Positions 9,015-18,632 of a stretch of DNA of 49,977 nt are shown in pieces (within the stretch, counting starts at the first letter, position 1; every line of letters begins with the position of its first letter). Source of the DNA: Lachnospiraceae bacterium (GTDB taxonomy: Bacteria; Bacillota; Clostridia; Lachnospirales; Lachnospiraceae). The stretch is from contig JAILIS010000016.1 of NCBI GenBank assembly GCA_024695145.1, forward strand, positions 1 through 49,977, written 5' to 3'. Below the pieces are notes generated by a model, which did no database searches, had not been told where the DNA came from, and saw only the letters and a program-made list of their open reading frames with translations. The position numbers and the translations under genes were made by a program.

Positions 9015-9053
9015 GAGCCCTCCGGTCCCGCTTGCGCGAAGAAGGAAGGGCTC
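9015..9053 (-). terminator. Terminator after the sugar ABC transporter operon
   Basis: GAGCCCTTCC pairs with GGAGGGCTC with one bulge; on the minus strand the stem runs into CTTTTTCTCT, a good U tract. It lies 54 bases after the mmsB2 stop. Confidence 0.75.
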
Positions 9054-9106
9054 CCCTTTATAATAATGGATTTATTAAGGGCAAAATATCATGCATGAAA
9101 GACTGT

Positions 9107-10273
9107 TCATGACTTTGTCTTGGGACGGTTGTTAACGATCTCAAATACTACCGCCGCAAGGAGTACGACACCTTTAACGACCTTCTGCCAGTTGGGGTCG
9201 ATACTCATGATTGACATACCAAGGTTGATGACACCTATAAGCGCAGCACCGACAACCATTCCGAATACTGATCCGGATCCGCCGTATGCACTGACACCGC
9301 CGACGATACAGGCTGAAATGGCATCAAGCTCGTAGTTCTGTCCCATATAACCGTTTGCTGTCGAAAGCTTTGCAAGGCTTGTCCATCCTGCAATAACTGA
9401 CAGGAACTGCATGTTAAGGTATGCAAAGAAGAGAACAAGCTTTGTATCGATACCGGAAAGCCTCGTTGCTTCCATGTTACCGCCCATTGCATAGAAATAA
9501 CGTCCGAGAACGGTCTTGTCGGCAATGAAGTTGTAGACAAGGAGAACTACCACAACCCATATCAGAACTGTCGGGATACCGAGAGCGGTTTCCTGCAAAG
9601 CTCCGGAATACTTGACTGCAAACAGCATGATGACCGCTGAAATGATCACGCATCTTGCGATAAGAGCAGCCATTGACTCTGCCTCATATCCCTTCTTGAT
9701 CTTTGTCGCCCTGCTCCTTACCTGGAGGAAGACAAAGATGACACAGCACACGATACCTATAGGGATACACAGTGCCTTTGGAATATGACTGTTAAAGAGG
9801 TTCTTGAAACCTTCGATATCATTGATGGAGATAGATGATGTCGATGAAGCTATGGTAACTATCTTGGTACCAAGTCCGCGGAATGCAAGGAATCCGCCAA
9901 GTGTTGCGATCCAGGGCGGGATGTTGAGATAAGCTATGAGCCATCCCAGGATCGCGCCGATGATACATCCGATCAGGATCATGGCGATCATGGCAACAGG
10001 AACCGATATTCCCATGTTAACGAGCATATAAGCACCGATCGCATCAACAAGGCACACAGTCGCACCTACGGAAAGGTCGATGTTACCTTTGATGAGCATG
10101 CACATGAACATTCCGGTAGCCAGAATGAAAACGTATGCGTTCTGCGTGATAAGTGCTTCAAAATTCATTGCAGAAAGGATCTGTCCTTTTGTTGTGATAG
10201 CGAAGAAAATAACAACGAGGACCAGAATTATCTGCATAGTATGTTCTTTAAAAATCTTACCTACTTTTTCCAT
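9107..10273 (-). CDS. mmsB: Multiple-monosaccharide ABC transporter permease (second copy)
   Basis: 388 residues with about ten hydrophobic segments, an RbsC/XylH-type membrane subunit. Conserved blocks include FILATGMFMCMLIKGNIDLSVG near residue 45 and the late LDAISACIVGGVSAYGGSGS near 315. It is a clear paralogue of the preceding gene, with the same block order and almost the same length. A GGAAGG-AAGGA ribosome region precedes the ATG. It is the last gene of the chvE-mmsA-mmsB-mmsB operon; with its paralogue it could form a heterodimeric channel. Confidence 0.9.
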   Translation of the reverse strand: MEKVGKIFKEHTMQIILVLVVIFFAITTKGQILSAMNFEALITQNAYVFILATGMFMCMLIKGNIDLSVGATVCLVDAIGAYMLVNMGISVPVAMIAMILIGCIIGAILGWLIAYLNIPPWIATLGGFLAFRGLGTKIVTIASSTSSISINDIEGFKNLFNSHIPKALCIPIGIVCCVIFVFLQVRSRATKIKKGYEAESMAALIARCVIISAVIMLFAVKYSGALQETALGIPTVLIWVVVVLLVYNFIADKTVLGRYFYAMGGNMEATRLSGIDTKLVLFFAYLNMQFLSVIAGWTSLAKLSTANGYMGQNYELDAISACIVGGVSAYGGSGSVFGMVVGAALIGVINLGMSIMSIDPNWQKVVKGVVLLAAVVFEIVNNRPKTKS

Positions 10274-10291
10274 ATCCTTATCCTTCCTTTG

Positions 10292-11473
10292 TTATTTTTT
10301 CTCTTTCTTTGATACAACATCAAAGATCACGGCGCCCAGCAGAACCAGACCCTTGACGGCTTTCTGAAGGTTTGCATCAACACCGCATATTGACATGCCC
10401 TGGTTGATGACACCCATGAGAAGAGCACCGATGATAACACCGGGTACTGTTCCGATACCGCCGTATGCACTGGCACCACCAATGAAGCAGGCACCGATGG
10501 CATCCATTTCGTATCCCTGTCCGTATGTGGGCTGTGCCGATGCCGCTCTCGCGATGGTAAGCGTTCCGGCAAGACCTGACAGAAGACCCATGAAGGAATA
10601 AGCGAAGAAATAAACCTTTTTGACATTTACACCCGACAGCTGGGCAGCTTTCTTGTTTCCGCCGACAGCGTAGAGGTCACGTCCTATGGTCGTCTTCTGT
10701 GTAACATAACCGAATGCTATGACTACAAGGAGAACCCATACGAGTGATGTCGGGATACCCTGATAAGCCGCAAGCTTATATGTAAGATAGAATACCACCA
10801 ATGATATGATGACCATCTTTACTGCATCACCCGCAAGAGGAGGGGTCTCATATCCACGCTTCTTGGTATTGATACGTCCTCTTATGGTCATTATAAGATA
10901 TATGGCTATACCGATAAGGCCTGCGAGCATACAGGTTACATTAACGTCATTTCCGAAAAGGCTCATGGTAGAACCCGGAATGTAACAGTCTGCGCCGCCA
11001 CCGAAGGTCTTAAGGAAACCATCCATCTTGGAAAGGTTTAATGCCTGTCCTCCGAGAACTACGTTTGACAGACCCCTGAAAGCATACATGCCTGCCAGGG
11101 TCGCGATAAAAGGCGGAACATTTACAAATGCTATCCAGAAGCCCTGCCACATACCGATGGCAAGTCCTATGAGCATCATGATAAGGAATGCCACGATGAA
11201 GTTCATGTCTTTGTCAAGCACGACACCGCCGACAGCACCGACAAAACATACTACGCTACCTACGGCAAGGTCGATGTTACCACCTGTCAATATACACAGG
11301 AGCATACCGGTCGCAAGAACGAACACGTATGCGTTCTGTGAAAGAAGATTGTTGATATTCTGCGGCAGCAGGATCGCTTTCTTGGTCAGCGCATAGAAGA
11401 GGAGAATGACAAGAACAAGAACGATCGCCATCGCGTATTTCTTTAATACTGCTGAAAAATTAGTTTTCGCCAT
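10292..11473 (-). CDS. mmsB: Multiple-monosaccharide ABC transporter permease (first copy)
   Basis: 393 residues, about ten membrane segments, same family as its downstream neighbour. Signature blocks are VLATGMLLCILTGGNIDLAVG and MDAIGACFIGGASAYGGIGT. Its start lies 2 bases after the mmsA stop, with GGGGTGAG as ribosome site inside the end of mmsA. It forms the transmembrane path for a monosaccharide delivered by the ChvE-type binding protein. The central loop (about 190-260) differs from the second copy, so they are not recent duplicates. Confidence 0.9.
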   Translation of the reverse strand: MAKTNFSAVLKKYAMAIVLVLVILLFYALTKKAILLPQNINNLLSQNAYVFVLATGMLLCILTGGNIDLAVGSVVCFVGAVGGVVLDKDMNFIVAFLIMMLIGLAIGMWQGFWIAFVNVPPFIATLAGMYAFRGLSNVVLGGQALNLSKMDGFLKTFGGGADCYIPGSTMSLFGNDVNVTCMLAGLIGIAIYLIMTIRGRINTKKRGYETPPLAGDAVKMVIISLVVFYLTYKLAAYQGIPTSLVWVLLVVIAFGYVTQKTTIGRDLYAVGGNKKAAQLSGVNVKKVYFFAYSFMGLLSGLAGTLTIARAASAQPTYGQGYEMDAIGACFIGGASAYGGIGTVPGVIIGALLMGVINQGMSICGVDANLQKAVKGLVLLGAVIFDVVSKKEKK

Positions 11474-11475
11474 CG

Positions 11476-13017
11476 TTACTCACCCCTTCCCGATCTCATG
11501 ATGCAAGCCATAATGGATTCCTGACTGGCTTCTTCCTGCTTAAGTTCTCCGACGAACTTTCCTTCGTTCATGACATAGATCCTGTCGCTCATACCTATGG
11601 TCTCGGGAAGCTCGGATGAGATCATGACAACTGATTTACCTGCTTTTACAAGATCATTGATGATACAGTAGATCTCATACTTGGCACCGACATCGATACC
11701 ACGTGTCGGTTCGTCAAGAAGCAGTACATCGGGTTCTGCGAACATCCATTTTGCAAGCAGGACCTTCTGCTGGTTTCCACCTGAAAGGTTACCGACATTC
11801 TGCTCGACCGAAGGGGTTTTGGTCCTAAGCTTATCCTTGTATTCAACCGCAACCTGATATTCCTTATCCTTATCTATGATGCTCCTGTCGCTGACAGCAT
11901 CAAGGTTGGCAAGCGTGGTGTTGATCTTGATGGGATTGTTGAGAACAAGTCCGTTACCCTTACGATCCTCGGTAACATAGGCGATCTTGTTCTTGATGGC
12001 TTCCTTGGCGTTCTTAAGGTTGATCCCCCTGCCGTTAAGAGCCATCACACCTGTGATGCCCGTTCCGTATGATTTGCCGAATATGCTCATTGCAAGCTCC
12101 GTACGTCCGGCTCCCATAAGGCCGTATATTCCGACAACCTCACCCTTTCTTACATAGAATGAAACGTTGTCCACAACCTTCTTTTCGGGATAAAGGGGAT
12201 GATATACGCTCCAGTTCTTGACCTCGAGCATTGTGTCGCCGATCGTGACATCATGTCTCTTGGGGAAACGGTCCGTTATCTCACGGCCAACCATGCCCTT
12301 TATTATTCTATCTTCAGAAATCTCTTCAGTAGCTTTATCAAGGGTTTCGATCGTAGATCCGTCACGCACTACCGTGATCTTGTCAGCTACATATGAAACC
12401 TCGTTAAGCTTATGAGATATGATTATCGATGTTAACCCGTTCTCTTTCTTAAATCTGAGAAGAAGATCAAGAAGAGCTCTTGAATCTTTCTCGTTAAGAG
12501 ATGATGTAGGCTCGTCAAGGATAAGGAGCTTTGCGTTCTTTGCAAGTGCCTTTGCGATCTCGACCAGCTGCTGTTTACCTGTACCCAGTTCCTTGACAAG
12601 TGTTCTGGAGCTGTCGGAAAGTCCTACCATCTTCAGGTATTTATCAGCCTCACCGTATGTCTCGTTCCAGTCAATGGCAGCTGCCTTTCCTCTTTCGTTT
12701 CCGAGGAACATGTTCTCGCCTATGGACATGTAAGGAATGAGTGCCAGCTCCTGATGTATGATAACGATCCCTTTTTCTTCGGAATCCTTTATCTTGTTGA
12801 ACTTACAAACCTCTCCTTTGTAAATGATATCACCCTCGTATGTTCCGTAAGGATATATACCGCTCAGGACATTCATAAGGGTGGATTTCCCTGCACCGTT
12901 CTCACCGACCAGTGCATGGATCTCTCCTTCCTCTACCTGTAAATTTACGTTATCAAGTGCCTTTACGCCGGGGAAGGTTTTGGTTATGTTTTTCATTTCA
13001 AGAATTACTTTAGCCAA
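11476..13017 (-). CDS. mmsA: Multiple-monosaccharide ABC transporter ATPase
   Basis: 513 residues with two fused nucleotide-binding domains, as in XylG, MglA and GguA. First domain: Walker [10 protein letters not shown] near residue 38, signature [17 protein letters not shown], Walker [12 protein letters not shown]. Second domain: degenerate Walker [11 protein letters not shown], signature [10 protein letters not shown], Walker [13 protein letters not shown]. This asymmetry is normal in the family. The 108 bases before it hold a hairpin that may lower its expression relative to chvE. Confidence 0.94.
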   Translation of the reverse strand: MAKVILEMKNITKTFPGVKALDNVNLQVEEGEIHALVGENGAGKSTLMNVLSGIYPYGTYEGDIIYKGEVCKFNKIKDSEEKGIVIIHQELALIPYMSIGENMFLGNERGKAAAIDWNETYGEADKYLKMVGLSDSSRTLVKELGTGKQQLVEIAKALAKNAKLLILDEPTSSLNEKDSRALLDLLLRFKKENGLTSIIISHKLNEVSYVADKITVVRDGSTIETLDKATEEISEDRIIKGMVGREITDRFPKRHDVTIGDTMLEVKNWSVYHPLYPEKKVVDNVSFYVRKGEVVGIYGLMGAGRTELAMSIFGKSYGTGITGVMALNGRGINLKNAKEAIKNKIAYVTEDRKGNGLVLNNPIKINTTLANLDAVSDRSIIDKDKEYQVAVEYKDKLRTKTPSVEQNVGNLSGGNQQKVLLAKWMFAEPDVLLLDEPTRGIDVGAKYEIYCIINDLVKAGKSVVMISSELPETIGMSDRIYVMNEGKFVGELKQEEASQESIMACIMRSGRGE

Positions 13018-13071
13018 AATGTATCCCTCCTAAAACCCATTATTATAATCGTGATGTATCTTACCTAATAA

Positions 13072-13094
13072 ACAGGCGGGTTAACCCCGCCTGT
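13072..13094 (-). terminator. Hairpin (partial terminator) between chvE and mmsA
   Basis: Nine-bp GC-rich stem ACAGGCGGG/CCCGCCTGT around a five-base loop, 32 bases after the chvE stop and followed on the minus strand by TTATTAG. Such hairpins after binding-protein genes usually stabilise the upstream message and reduce read-through. Confidence 0.55.
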
Positions 13095-13125
13095 CTATTA
13101 ACCTGTGTTACTGTCTGGGCAATGA

Positions 13126-14301
13126 TTACTGAAGATCTGCCTCTGTGTAGTAACCGCTGTCGATAAGGAGCTCTTTGTAGTTGTTGATGTCAGCGAATAC
13201 AGGCTCGCAAAGGAATGAAGGAACAACACCCTTGCCGTTGTCATATGTTGTTGTATCGTTAACTTCAACTTCTTCGCCCTTAAGGATCTGACCAACCATC
13301 TTAACAACCTGAGCTGCAAGTGTACGTGTATCCTTGAAGATTGACATTGACTGCTTGCCATCGATCATGTTCTTAACGTTAGCTACGTCACAGTCCTGAC
13401 CGGTGATGATGGGATAGTTACCCTTGTAGTTTGCTGCAAGTGCGTTCTCAACACCGAGTGCTGTAGAGTCGTTTGAGCAAAGGCAGATGTCAAGGTTTGT
13501 GCCGTCAGCATAGTTTGAAGAAAGGATGTTCTCCATTCTTGACTGAGCGTTCTCTGTAGCCCATGAAGCTGTTGCAACCTGCTCGAAATCAACCTGACCG
13601 GACTTAACTTCGATCTTGCCGCTCTCGATGAAGGGCTTAAGAAGATCCATAGCACCATTGTAGAAGAACTTAGCGTTGTTATCGCCCGGATCACCTGCTG
13701 TTACTTCCATTGTGAAAGGTCCCTCAGCATTGTTGAGGTCAAGTGTGTCGATGATGTACTGGCCCTGCTTTGTACCAACCATGTAGTTATCAAATGTAGC
13801 ATAGTAGCTGACTGCATCTGTCTGCATGATAAGACGGTCATAAGCGATAACAGGGATACCTGCTGCCTTAGCTGTCTCAAGAACGGTACCAAGTGACTCA
13901 CCATCGATAGAAGCGATAACGAGTACGTTACATCCGCCGTTGATCATGTTCTCGATCTGAGAAACCTGAGTCTGAACGTCGTTTGATGCATACTGAAGGT
14001 CTACTTCATAGCCTGCTGCCTTGAGCTGCTCTTCCATGTTGGCACCATCCTGGTTCCATCTCTGAAGATCCTTGGTAGGCATTGCAACGCCAACCTTCTG
14101 ACCGGCGCCGGCATCAGCTGCGGGTGCTTCTTCTGCGGGAGCTGCTTCCTCAGCGGGAGCTGCTTCTTCTGCAGGTGCTGCTTCTTCTGTTGCTGCAGGA
14201 GCTGCTGCGTCAGCTGCGGGAGCTGCTGCTCCGGCACATCCTACAAGAAGAGAAGCTGTCATTGCTGTTGCAAGTAATACAGATAATACTTTTTTAGACA
14301 T
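13126..14301 (-). CDS. chvE: ChvE-type sugar-binding lipoprotein
   Basis: 391 residues from the ATG at 14301, which follows GGGAGG; an in-frame ATG at 14343 has no ribosome site and would bury the signal peptide. Lipobox LLVGC with Cys22. Residues about 25-65 are a low-complexity linker of repeated AAPAEE units, then a periplasmic-binding-protein type 1 fold: GVAMPTKDLQRWNQDG, AYDRLIM and CSNDSTALGVENAL match multiple-sugar/xylose-binding proteins. It captures a monosaccharide at the cell surface for MmsA/MmsB. The exact sugar (xylose, arabinose, galactose or glucose) cannot be read from the sequence. Confidence 0.92.
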   Translation of the reverse strand: MSKKVLSVLLATAMTASLLVGCAGAAAPAADAAAPAATEEAAPAEEAAPAEEAAPAEEAPAADAGAGQKVGVAMPTKDLQRWNQDGANMEEQLKAAGYEVDLQYASNDVQTQVSQIENMINGGCNVLVIASIDGESLGTVLETAKAAGIPVIAYDRLIMQTDAVSYYATFDNYMVGTKQGQYIIDTLDLNNAEGPFTMEVTAGDPGDNNAKFFYNGAMDLLKPFIESGKIEVKSGQVDFEQVATASWATENAQSRMENILSSNYADGTNLDICLCSNDSTALGVENALAANYKGNYPIITGQDCDVANVKNMIDGKQSMSIFKDTRTLAAQVVKMVGQILKGEEVEVNDTTTYDNGKGVVPSFLCEPVFADINNYKELLIDSGYYTEADLQ

Positions 14302-14370
14302 TTTTTGTCCTCCCTTGATTATTTTGGGGTAACACCATGTCACCCGACAGTAATCACGATATCACTTCGT

Positions 14371-14399
14371 TATCTAGAAAGACTTGCTGATTTCTTCAA
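14371..14399 (-). promoter_or_regulatory. Possible promoter of the chvE operon
   Basis: Minus strand TTGAAG (14394-14399), 17 bases, TAGATA (14371-14376). Both boxes are imperfect, as expected for a promoter needing an activator such as the nearby YesN-type regulator; that link is inference. Confidence 0.35.
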
Positions 14400-14431
14400 A
14401 ATTTTTACATGAATATTCCGGACAGAATAAA

Positions 14432-14473
14432 ACTAGCACGATTTTGTTGCTATATTGACAAAATCGTGCTAGT
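14432..14473 (-). terminator. 16-bp perfect inverted repeat, terminator of the sensor operon
   Basis: Arms 14432-14447 and 14458-14473 are exact complements around a ten-base loop, 18 bases after the second binding-protein gene. On the minus strand the stem is followed by TTTATTCTG, a modest U tract. It separates the sensor operon from the chvE promoter. An operator role is an alternative, given the long perfect symmetry. Confidence 0.6.
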
Positions 14474-14491
14474 GGTAATTATCTTGCCTGT

Positions 14492-15523
14492 TTACGGGAC
14501 ATTCAGATAGATCTCATTCTTCTGATGATACTTGCCCGTGATGACATCATCCATATTTTCCTTTGTGACCGCCACCGGTTTGAGTTTTTCATAAGGCACA
14601 TCATAAGTCCCGTCAAAAAATGTATCCCTGAGCCCGAGAGGAACTCCGTTTGCCATATCGACAGAGCGTTCCGCGGCCTTGATGGCCAGTTTTTCCACCG
14701 GCTTGTATACTGTCATGTACTGAGTGCCTTCCACTATCCTCTGGCAGGCTTCAAGATCGGCATCCTGCCCTACAACACATACTTTTCCACCCAGCCGGTG
14801 TTCGATAAGCGCTCTGATGGCGTGTGCTGCAAGGTTATCATTACCGCACATGATCGCATCCGGCACTTTTCCGGTCTTCAGATACTCATCCGTAACGGTG
14901 AAACCGTTCTCTGCAACCCATCCTTCCGAAAACTCGGCATAATCGATCCTGATATGGGTCGTAGACAGTATCCTTTCAAATCCGTCCTGTACCATCTGGA
15001 CATTATAATCCGTGGGAGACCCTTTAACCTGGATTATACTGCCCTCGTTTCCGATATAATCCCGGATATATTCAGCCATCAGCTCTCCTACTTTTTCATT
15101 ATCCACCGACAGATAAAGATCCACATTGGCATTTCTGATGGGACGGTCATATGCTATAACCTTTATACCTTCCTTTTTGGCGGCGGCGATGGTGTCTTTA
15201 AGAGCGATATCGTCAATGGCGATCACCACGATCACATCTACTCCCTTATCTATAAAATACTGTATCTGCTTTATCTGTTCCTCAACAACACCGTTCGCAT
15301 TCTGTACGTTAACTTCCGCCCCGAGCTCCTGGGCTTTTGAGACAAACAGATCTCTTTCCCTGGACCACCTTTCTATAAGAAGAGAATCTATTGACAGACC
15401 TATCTGTATACTGTCGGTTTCCTGGGCGGGCTTTTCCACATTATTCGGCGCAGAGGATCCGCATCCCGTAAGAGTGATGATAACCGCTGCCATGACGAAT
15501 GCAATAGTCTTTTTATATTCCAC
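14492..15523 (-). CDS. Second sugar-binding lipoprotein (type 1 periplasmic-binding fold)
   Basis: 343 residues, GTG start at 15523, overlapping the regulator's stop by 11 bases. Lipobox LTGC with Cys21. It resembles xylose/ribose-binding proteins (IGLSIDSLLIERWSRERD, AYDRPIRN, CGNDNLAAHAIRAL). It has no permease of its own; as last gene of the ftsH-sensor-kinase-regulator operon it may feed the MmsAB transporter or deliver sugar to the anchored sensor. Similarity to ChvE here is at fold level and the ligand is unknown. Confidence 0.85.
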   Translation of the reverse strand: MEYKKTIAFVMAAVIITLTGCGSSAPNNVEKPAQETDSIQIGLSIDSLLIERWSRERDLFVSKAQELGAEVNVQNANGVVEEQIKQIQYFIDKGVDVIVVIAIDDIALKDTIAAAKKEGIKVIAYDRPIRNANVDLYLSVDNEKVGELMAEYIRDYIGNEGSIIQVKGSPTDYNVQMVQDGFERILSTTHIRIDYAEFSEGWVAENGFTVTDEYLKTGKVPDAIMCGNDNLAAHAIRALIEHRLGGKVCVVGQDADLEACQRIVEGTQYMTVYKPVEKLAIKAAERSVDMANGVPLGLRDTFFDGTYDVPYEKLKPVAVTKENMDDVITGKYHQKNEIYLNVP

Positions 15524-17123
15524 TTCCTGCTCTCTCCCTGTATTCTGTGGGTGTCATTCCGGTTGCTTTCTTAAATATCCTGGAAAAATAATTCGGATCC
15601 GAGTATCCGCATACACTTCCGATCTCTTTTATGCTCTTCGACTGGTCTTTGAGCATTTCTTTGGCCTTTTCGACTCTTCGTTTGGTCAGATATTCAACAA
15701 AGCCCTCGTTTGTTTCTTCTTTAAACAGTTTACTGAAATAATATGAGCTGATATTGAGCTTTTCGGATATCTCGTTAAGTGATATATCCTTCCCGGCATT
15801 GTTTTCAATATACTCGAGTGCCTGTCTGATCAGATAATGCGTATGATCCAGACTGCCTGTTGTCATGTTGACAACTGCGTTTTTCATCTTTTCTATGAAC
15901 CATGTCTTTATCTCGTCAGTTGCTGTCATACTGATTATCCTCGAAAGATAATCTTTGCGGCTTTCAAATTCGTACAGGTGACCTCCGCTCCTGTACATCT
16001 CGCCCTCCGCACGAAGAACAAACTCGAGTGATTTTAACTTGATGCTCATTATATCATCGTTGTGCTTATCGCACATCCAATCAAAGAACTCCGCGCTCCT
16101 GAGAAGACACCTGTCAACATCCCCGTCGGCGAGCATTTCAAAAATCTCGTTTTCCAGATCGGCCGGGTAGCTCTCCTCGTATGATACCGCTATCGGAAGG
16201 TCATCAACATGGGCGACACTTCCCTTGGTGGCAAACAGCGCCTTCATGGCCTCCTCATACGATTCATAGCAGTTTTTCAGTTTTTTGATCCCTCCGATGC
16301 CGATACGATACTGTATATCCGTAGCGGAACGCATTTCTCTTGCCGCAACTCTGGATTTTTCGATCAGATCAGACCTCTCACCGTATTCCATGGAAATATC
16401 ATTCCTCGGAACAAAAACAGGAATCTTATTGGAACTGATGGCGCCTACTACCGCACCCGGAAAAGTATCCTTGATGATGTCCCTGACCTTTGTATAGTAG
16501 ACGGTCTGCGCCTTCACCGCCGAACCGACCGCATTTGTAAGGTAATTGCCCTGCTGCACCTCACCGAACATCACAGCGATCATATATCCGTAATCAGCGT
16601 TAAGACTGAGAAGGTTCTTATAGTTTTCAATATCCTCGGGAAAAGGCTCCTGAAAGATTATGCTTGATATAAAACCGTTCTCTATTATCGGTACTACAGT
16701 CTCAAGCCTCTCTTTGGTCTGCAGATCCTGTCTTCTCTTTTCCCTTCTCTTATCAAGTTCGCCTATCGCCCTGTCTATCGCCGAGACAATGGATTTCTGG
16801 TTGTACGGCTTGTTCAGGTAATCTATGACTCCGAGACCTATCGCTTCTTTTGCGTAATCAAACTTATCGTACGCGGTAAGTACGACAAATATCACCGAAG
16901 GAAGGATGGATCTGATCTCTTTCATCGCTTCAATGCCGTTAATACCCGGCATCTGAATATCCATAAAGATGATATCCGGCCTGAACCTCTCGGCAGTCTC
17001 TATGGCCATGCGCCCGGATTTGGCACTCTCGATCTCGAACTGTCCCTCGTAATTTTTATTTATGATCATTGAAAGAGAATTGATGACTATACCCTCGTCA
17101 TCAGCAAGTAAAATACGGTACAT
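15513..17123 (-). CDS. YesN-type response regulator with AraC DNA-binding domain
   Basis: 536 residues. Receiver domain at the N-terminus with phosphoacceptor Asp55 (IIFMDIQMPG) and the later LNKPYN Lys; a long middle domain of unknown function; and two AraC helix-turn-helix motifs at about 430-530 (ISLNEISEKLNISSYYFSKLF and IGSVCGYSDPNYFSRIFKK). It lies 15 bases after the cognate kinase. In the known XylFII-LytS/YesN system of clostridia such a regulator activates the xylose transporter, so the chvE-mmsAB operon just downstream is the probable target. Confidence 0.93.
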   Translation of the reverse strand: MYRILLADDEGIVINSLSMIINKNYEGQFEIESAKSGRMAIETAERFRPDIIFMDIQMPGINGIEAMKEIRSILPSVIFVVLTAYDKFDYAKEAIGLGVIDYLNKPYNQKSIVSAIDRAIGELDKRREKRRQDLQTKERLETVVPIIENGFISSIIFQEPFPEDIENYKNLLSLNADYGYMIAVMFGEVQQGNYLTNAVGSAVKAQTVYYTKVRDIIKDTFPGAVVGAISSNKIPVFVPRNDISMEYGERSDLIEKSRVAAREMRSATDIQYRIGIGGIKKLKNCYESYEEAMKALFATKGSVAHVDDLPIAVSYEESYPADLENEIFEMLADGDVDRCLLRSAEFFDWMCDKHNDDIMSIKLKSLEFVLRAEGEMYRSGGHLYEFESRKDYLSRIISMTATDEIKTWFIEKMKNAVVNMTTGSLDHTHYLIRQALEYIENNAGKDISLNEISEKLNISSYYFSKLFKEETNEGFVEYLTKRRVEKAKEMLKDQSKSIKEIGSVCGYSDPNYFSRIFKKATGMTPTEYRERAGSGI

Positions 17124-17138
17124 TACTATCCTTCCTGC

Positions 17139-18632
17139 CTATACGTGCATTGGTACTTTTATGACAAATTCTGTTCCCTTGTTCTCTCCTTCACTGAATA
17201 TCTCCATAACATCTCTGTGGCCGGTGAATATCTGAAGTCTTTCTATAACGTTTCCGAGCCCGATACCGTTTGAGGCGGCATGATCCGCCGAAACCTCTCC
17301 TACGGCCTCACCCGACAGGATCCTTTCTATCTGCTCTTTACTCATTCCGATGCCGTTGTCCTTAACGGACAGTAACACCATTCCGTTATCCTTAAAGATC
17401 TTAAGATCGATATGTCCCTCCCAGTCTATATCTCTGATACCGTAATTGACGGCATTTTCCACAAGGGGCTGGAGGATCATGGACGGAACCCTTACTTCCG
17501 TCACTTCCTCATCAATATCTTTTGAATAGTGGATCTCCCCTGTAAACCTGACGTTGAGAATATAAACATATTTATCGACCAGAGCGATCTCTTCCGCAAT
17601 GGAGGCGTCATTATCTATCTTCTTAATATTATATCTGAAAAAGTCAGCCATGTTCTCGATGAATTCCGTTGTCTTATCAGCACCCTCCATCATGGCTAGC
17701 TGTTCTCCCGCATTCAGAGTATTGAACAGAAAATGCGGATTTATCTGAGCCTGAAGAGACCGCAACTGGACTTCCTTCATACGGTTTTCCATGACAAGTT
17801 CATGTTCCTTGAGCTGACTTTCACGAAGAACACTTTCCTTGATCTCCGAGATATATCGCTGTATACTGGCGAGCATCTGTTTAAACGCCTTGGAAACAAC
17901 GCTTATCTCATCTTCTCCCTCAGTATCTTCTATGTCCACATCAAAATTTCCGCCGGCCACTTCATTGGCTGCCCGGGAAAGATCAACAAGGGGCATGGTC
18001 ATACTCTGCGTGATAAGGAATACGACGACCACGTTCACTATACTGATGAAAGCCAGTATCATGATCGTTATCATCTCCATTGATCTGAGTGACGAAAGCA
18101 GTATGCTGTAGTCAGCGGTATTTTTCTTGAACAGGCTGTTATTCAGTGAGTATATACTGGTCTGAAGATCGGAATACATCTTCACGGCCTCCTCATATGA
18201 GGCCTTATATTTCTCAACGTTACGTCCTCTTTTTGCGGTTATTGTCTCACCGGCCACTTTCAGATAATTCTCCGACTGATTGATGATGTTTTCCCGCATG
18301 GCGATAACCGGGGTGGCGGATCTTCCCGGATCAAGAGCCGCAAGACCGTTCCTGTAATCCTGCTCCGCCCGGTAATAATCATTAAGAGCGCTCGTACCCT
18401 TGCTTTCCAGATATTCCTTCATGGAATTCTGAAGCAGAGTCAGGTCATCGGAAAGATTGTTAAGACTTACGTTGACCACATAGATCTCATCCACTCTGGC
18501 CGTCATCGTATTGATACTTATATACATGTATATATTTACTACGAGTATCAGGATTACCGGGATGATAAACGCAACGAGCATCTTCTGTCTGACCGAAGCA
18601 TTGTTCCATTTTCTTCTGACTGCCCCGATCAT
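17139..18632 (-). CDS. LytS/YesM-type sensor histidine kinase
   Basis: 497 residues. Membrane helices at about 18-40 and 190-210 bracket an extracellular helical domain; HAMP follows (MPLVDLSRAANEV), then the His_kinase box QINPHFLFNTLN with the phosphoacceptor His near residue 297, and a GHKL ATPase (LVENAVNYGI, DNGIGM, NGIGLGNVIERL). Its start overlaps the upstream sugar-binding sensor by 4 bases, so they are probably made together and act as a complex that senses extracellular sugar. Confidence 0.93.
   Translation of the reverse strand: MIGAVRRKWNNASVRQKMLVAFIIPVILILVVNIYMYISINTMTARVDEIYVVNVSLNNLSDDLTLLQNSMKEYLESKGTSALNDYYRAEQDYRNGLAALDPGRSATPVIAMRENIINQSENYLKVAGETITAKRGRNVEKYKASYEEAVKMYSDLQTSIYSLNNSLFKKNTADYSILLSSLRSMEMITIMILAFISIVNVVVVFLITQSMTMPLVDLSRAANEVAGGNFDVDIEDTEGEDEISVVSKAFKQMLASIQRYISEIKESVLRESQLKEHELVMENRMKEVQLRSLQAQINPHFLFNTLNAGEQLAMMEGADKTTEFIENMADFFRYNIKKIDNDASIAEEIALVDKYVYILNVRFTGEIHYSKDIDEEVTEVRVPSMILQPLVENAVNYGIRDIDWEGHIDLKIFKDNGMVLLSVKDNGIGMSKEQIERILSGEAVGEVSADHAASNGIGLGNVIERLQIFTGHRDVMEIFSEGENKGTEFVIKVPMHV

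Noticed and set aside
14525..15340. 271-codon plus-strand ORF
   Set aside because: Antisense to the second sugar-binding lipoprotein gene.
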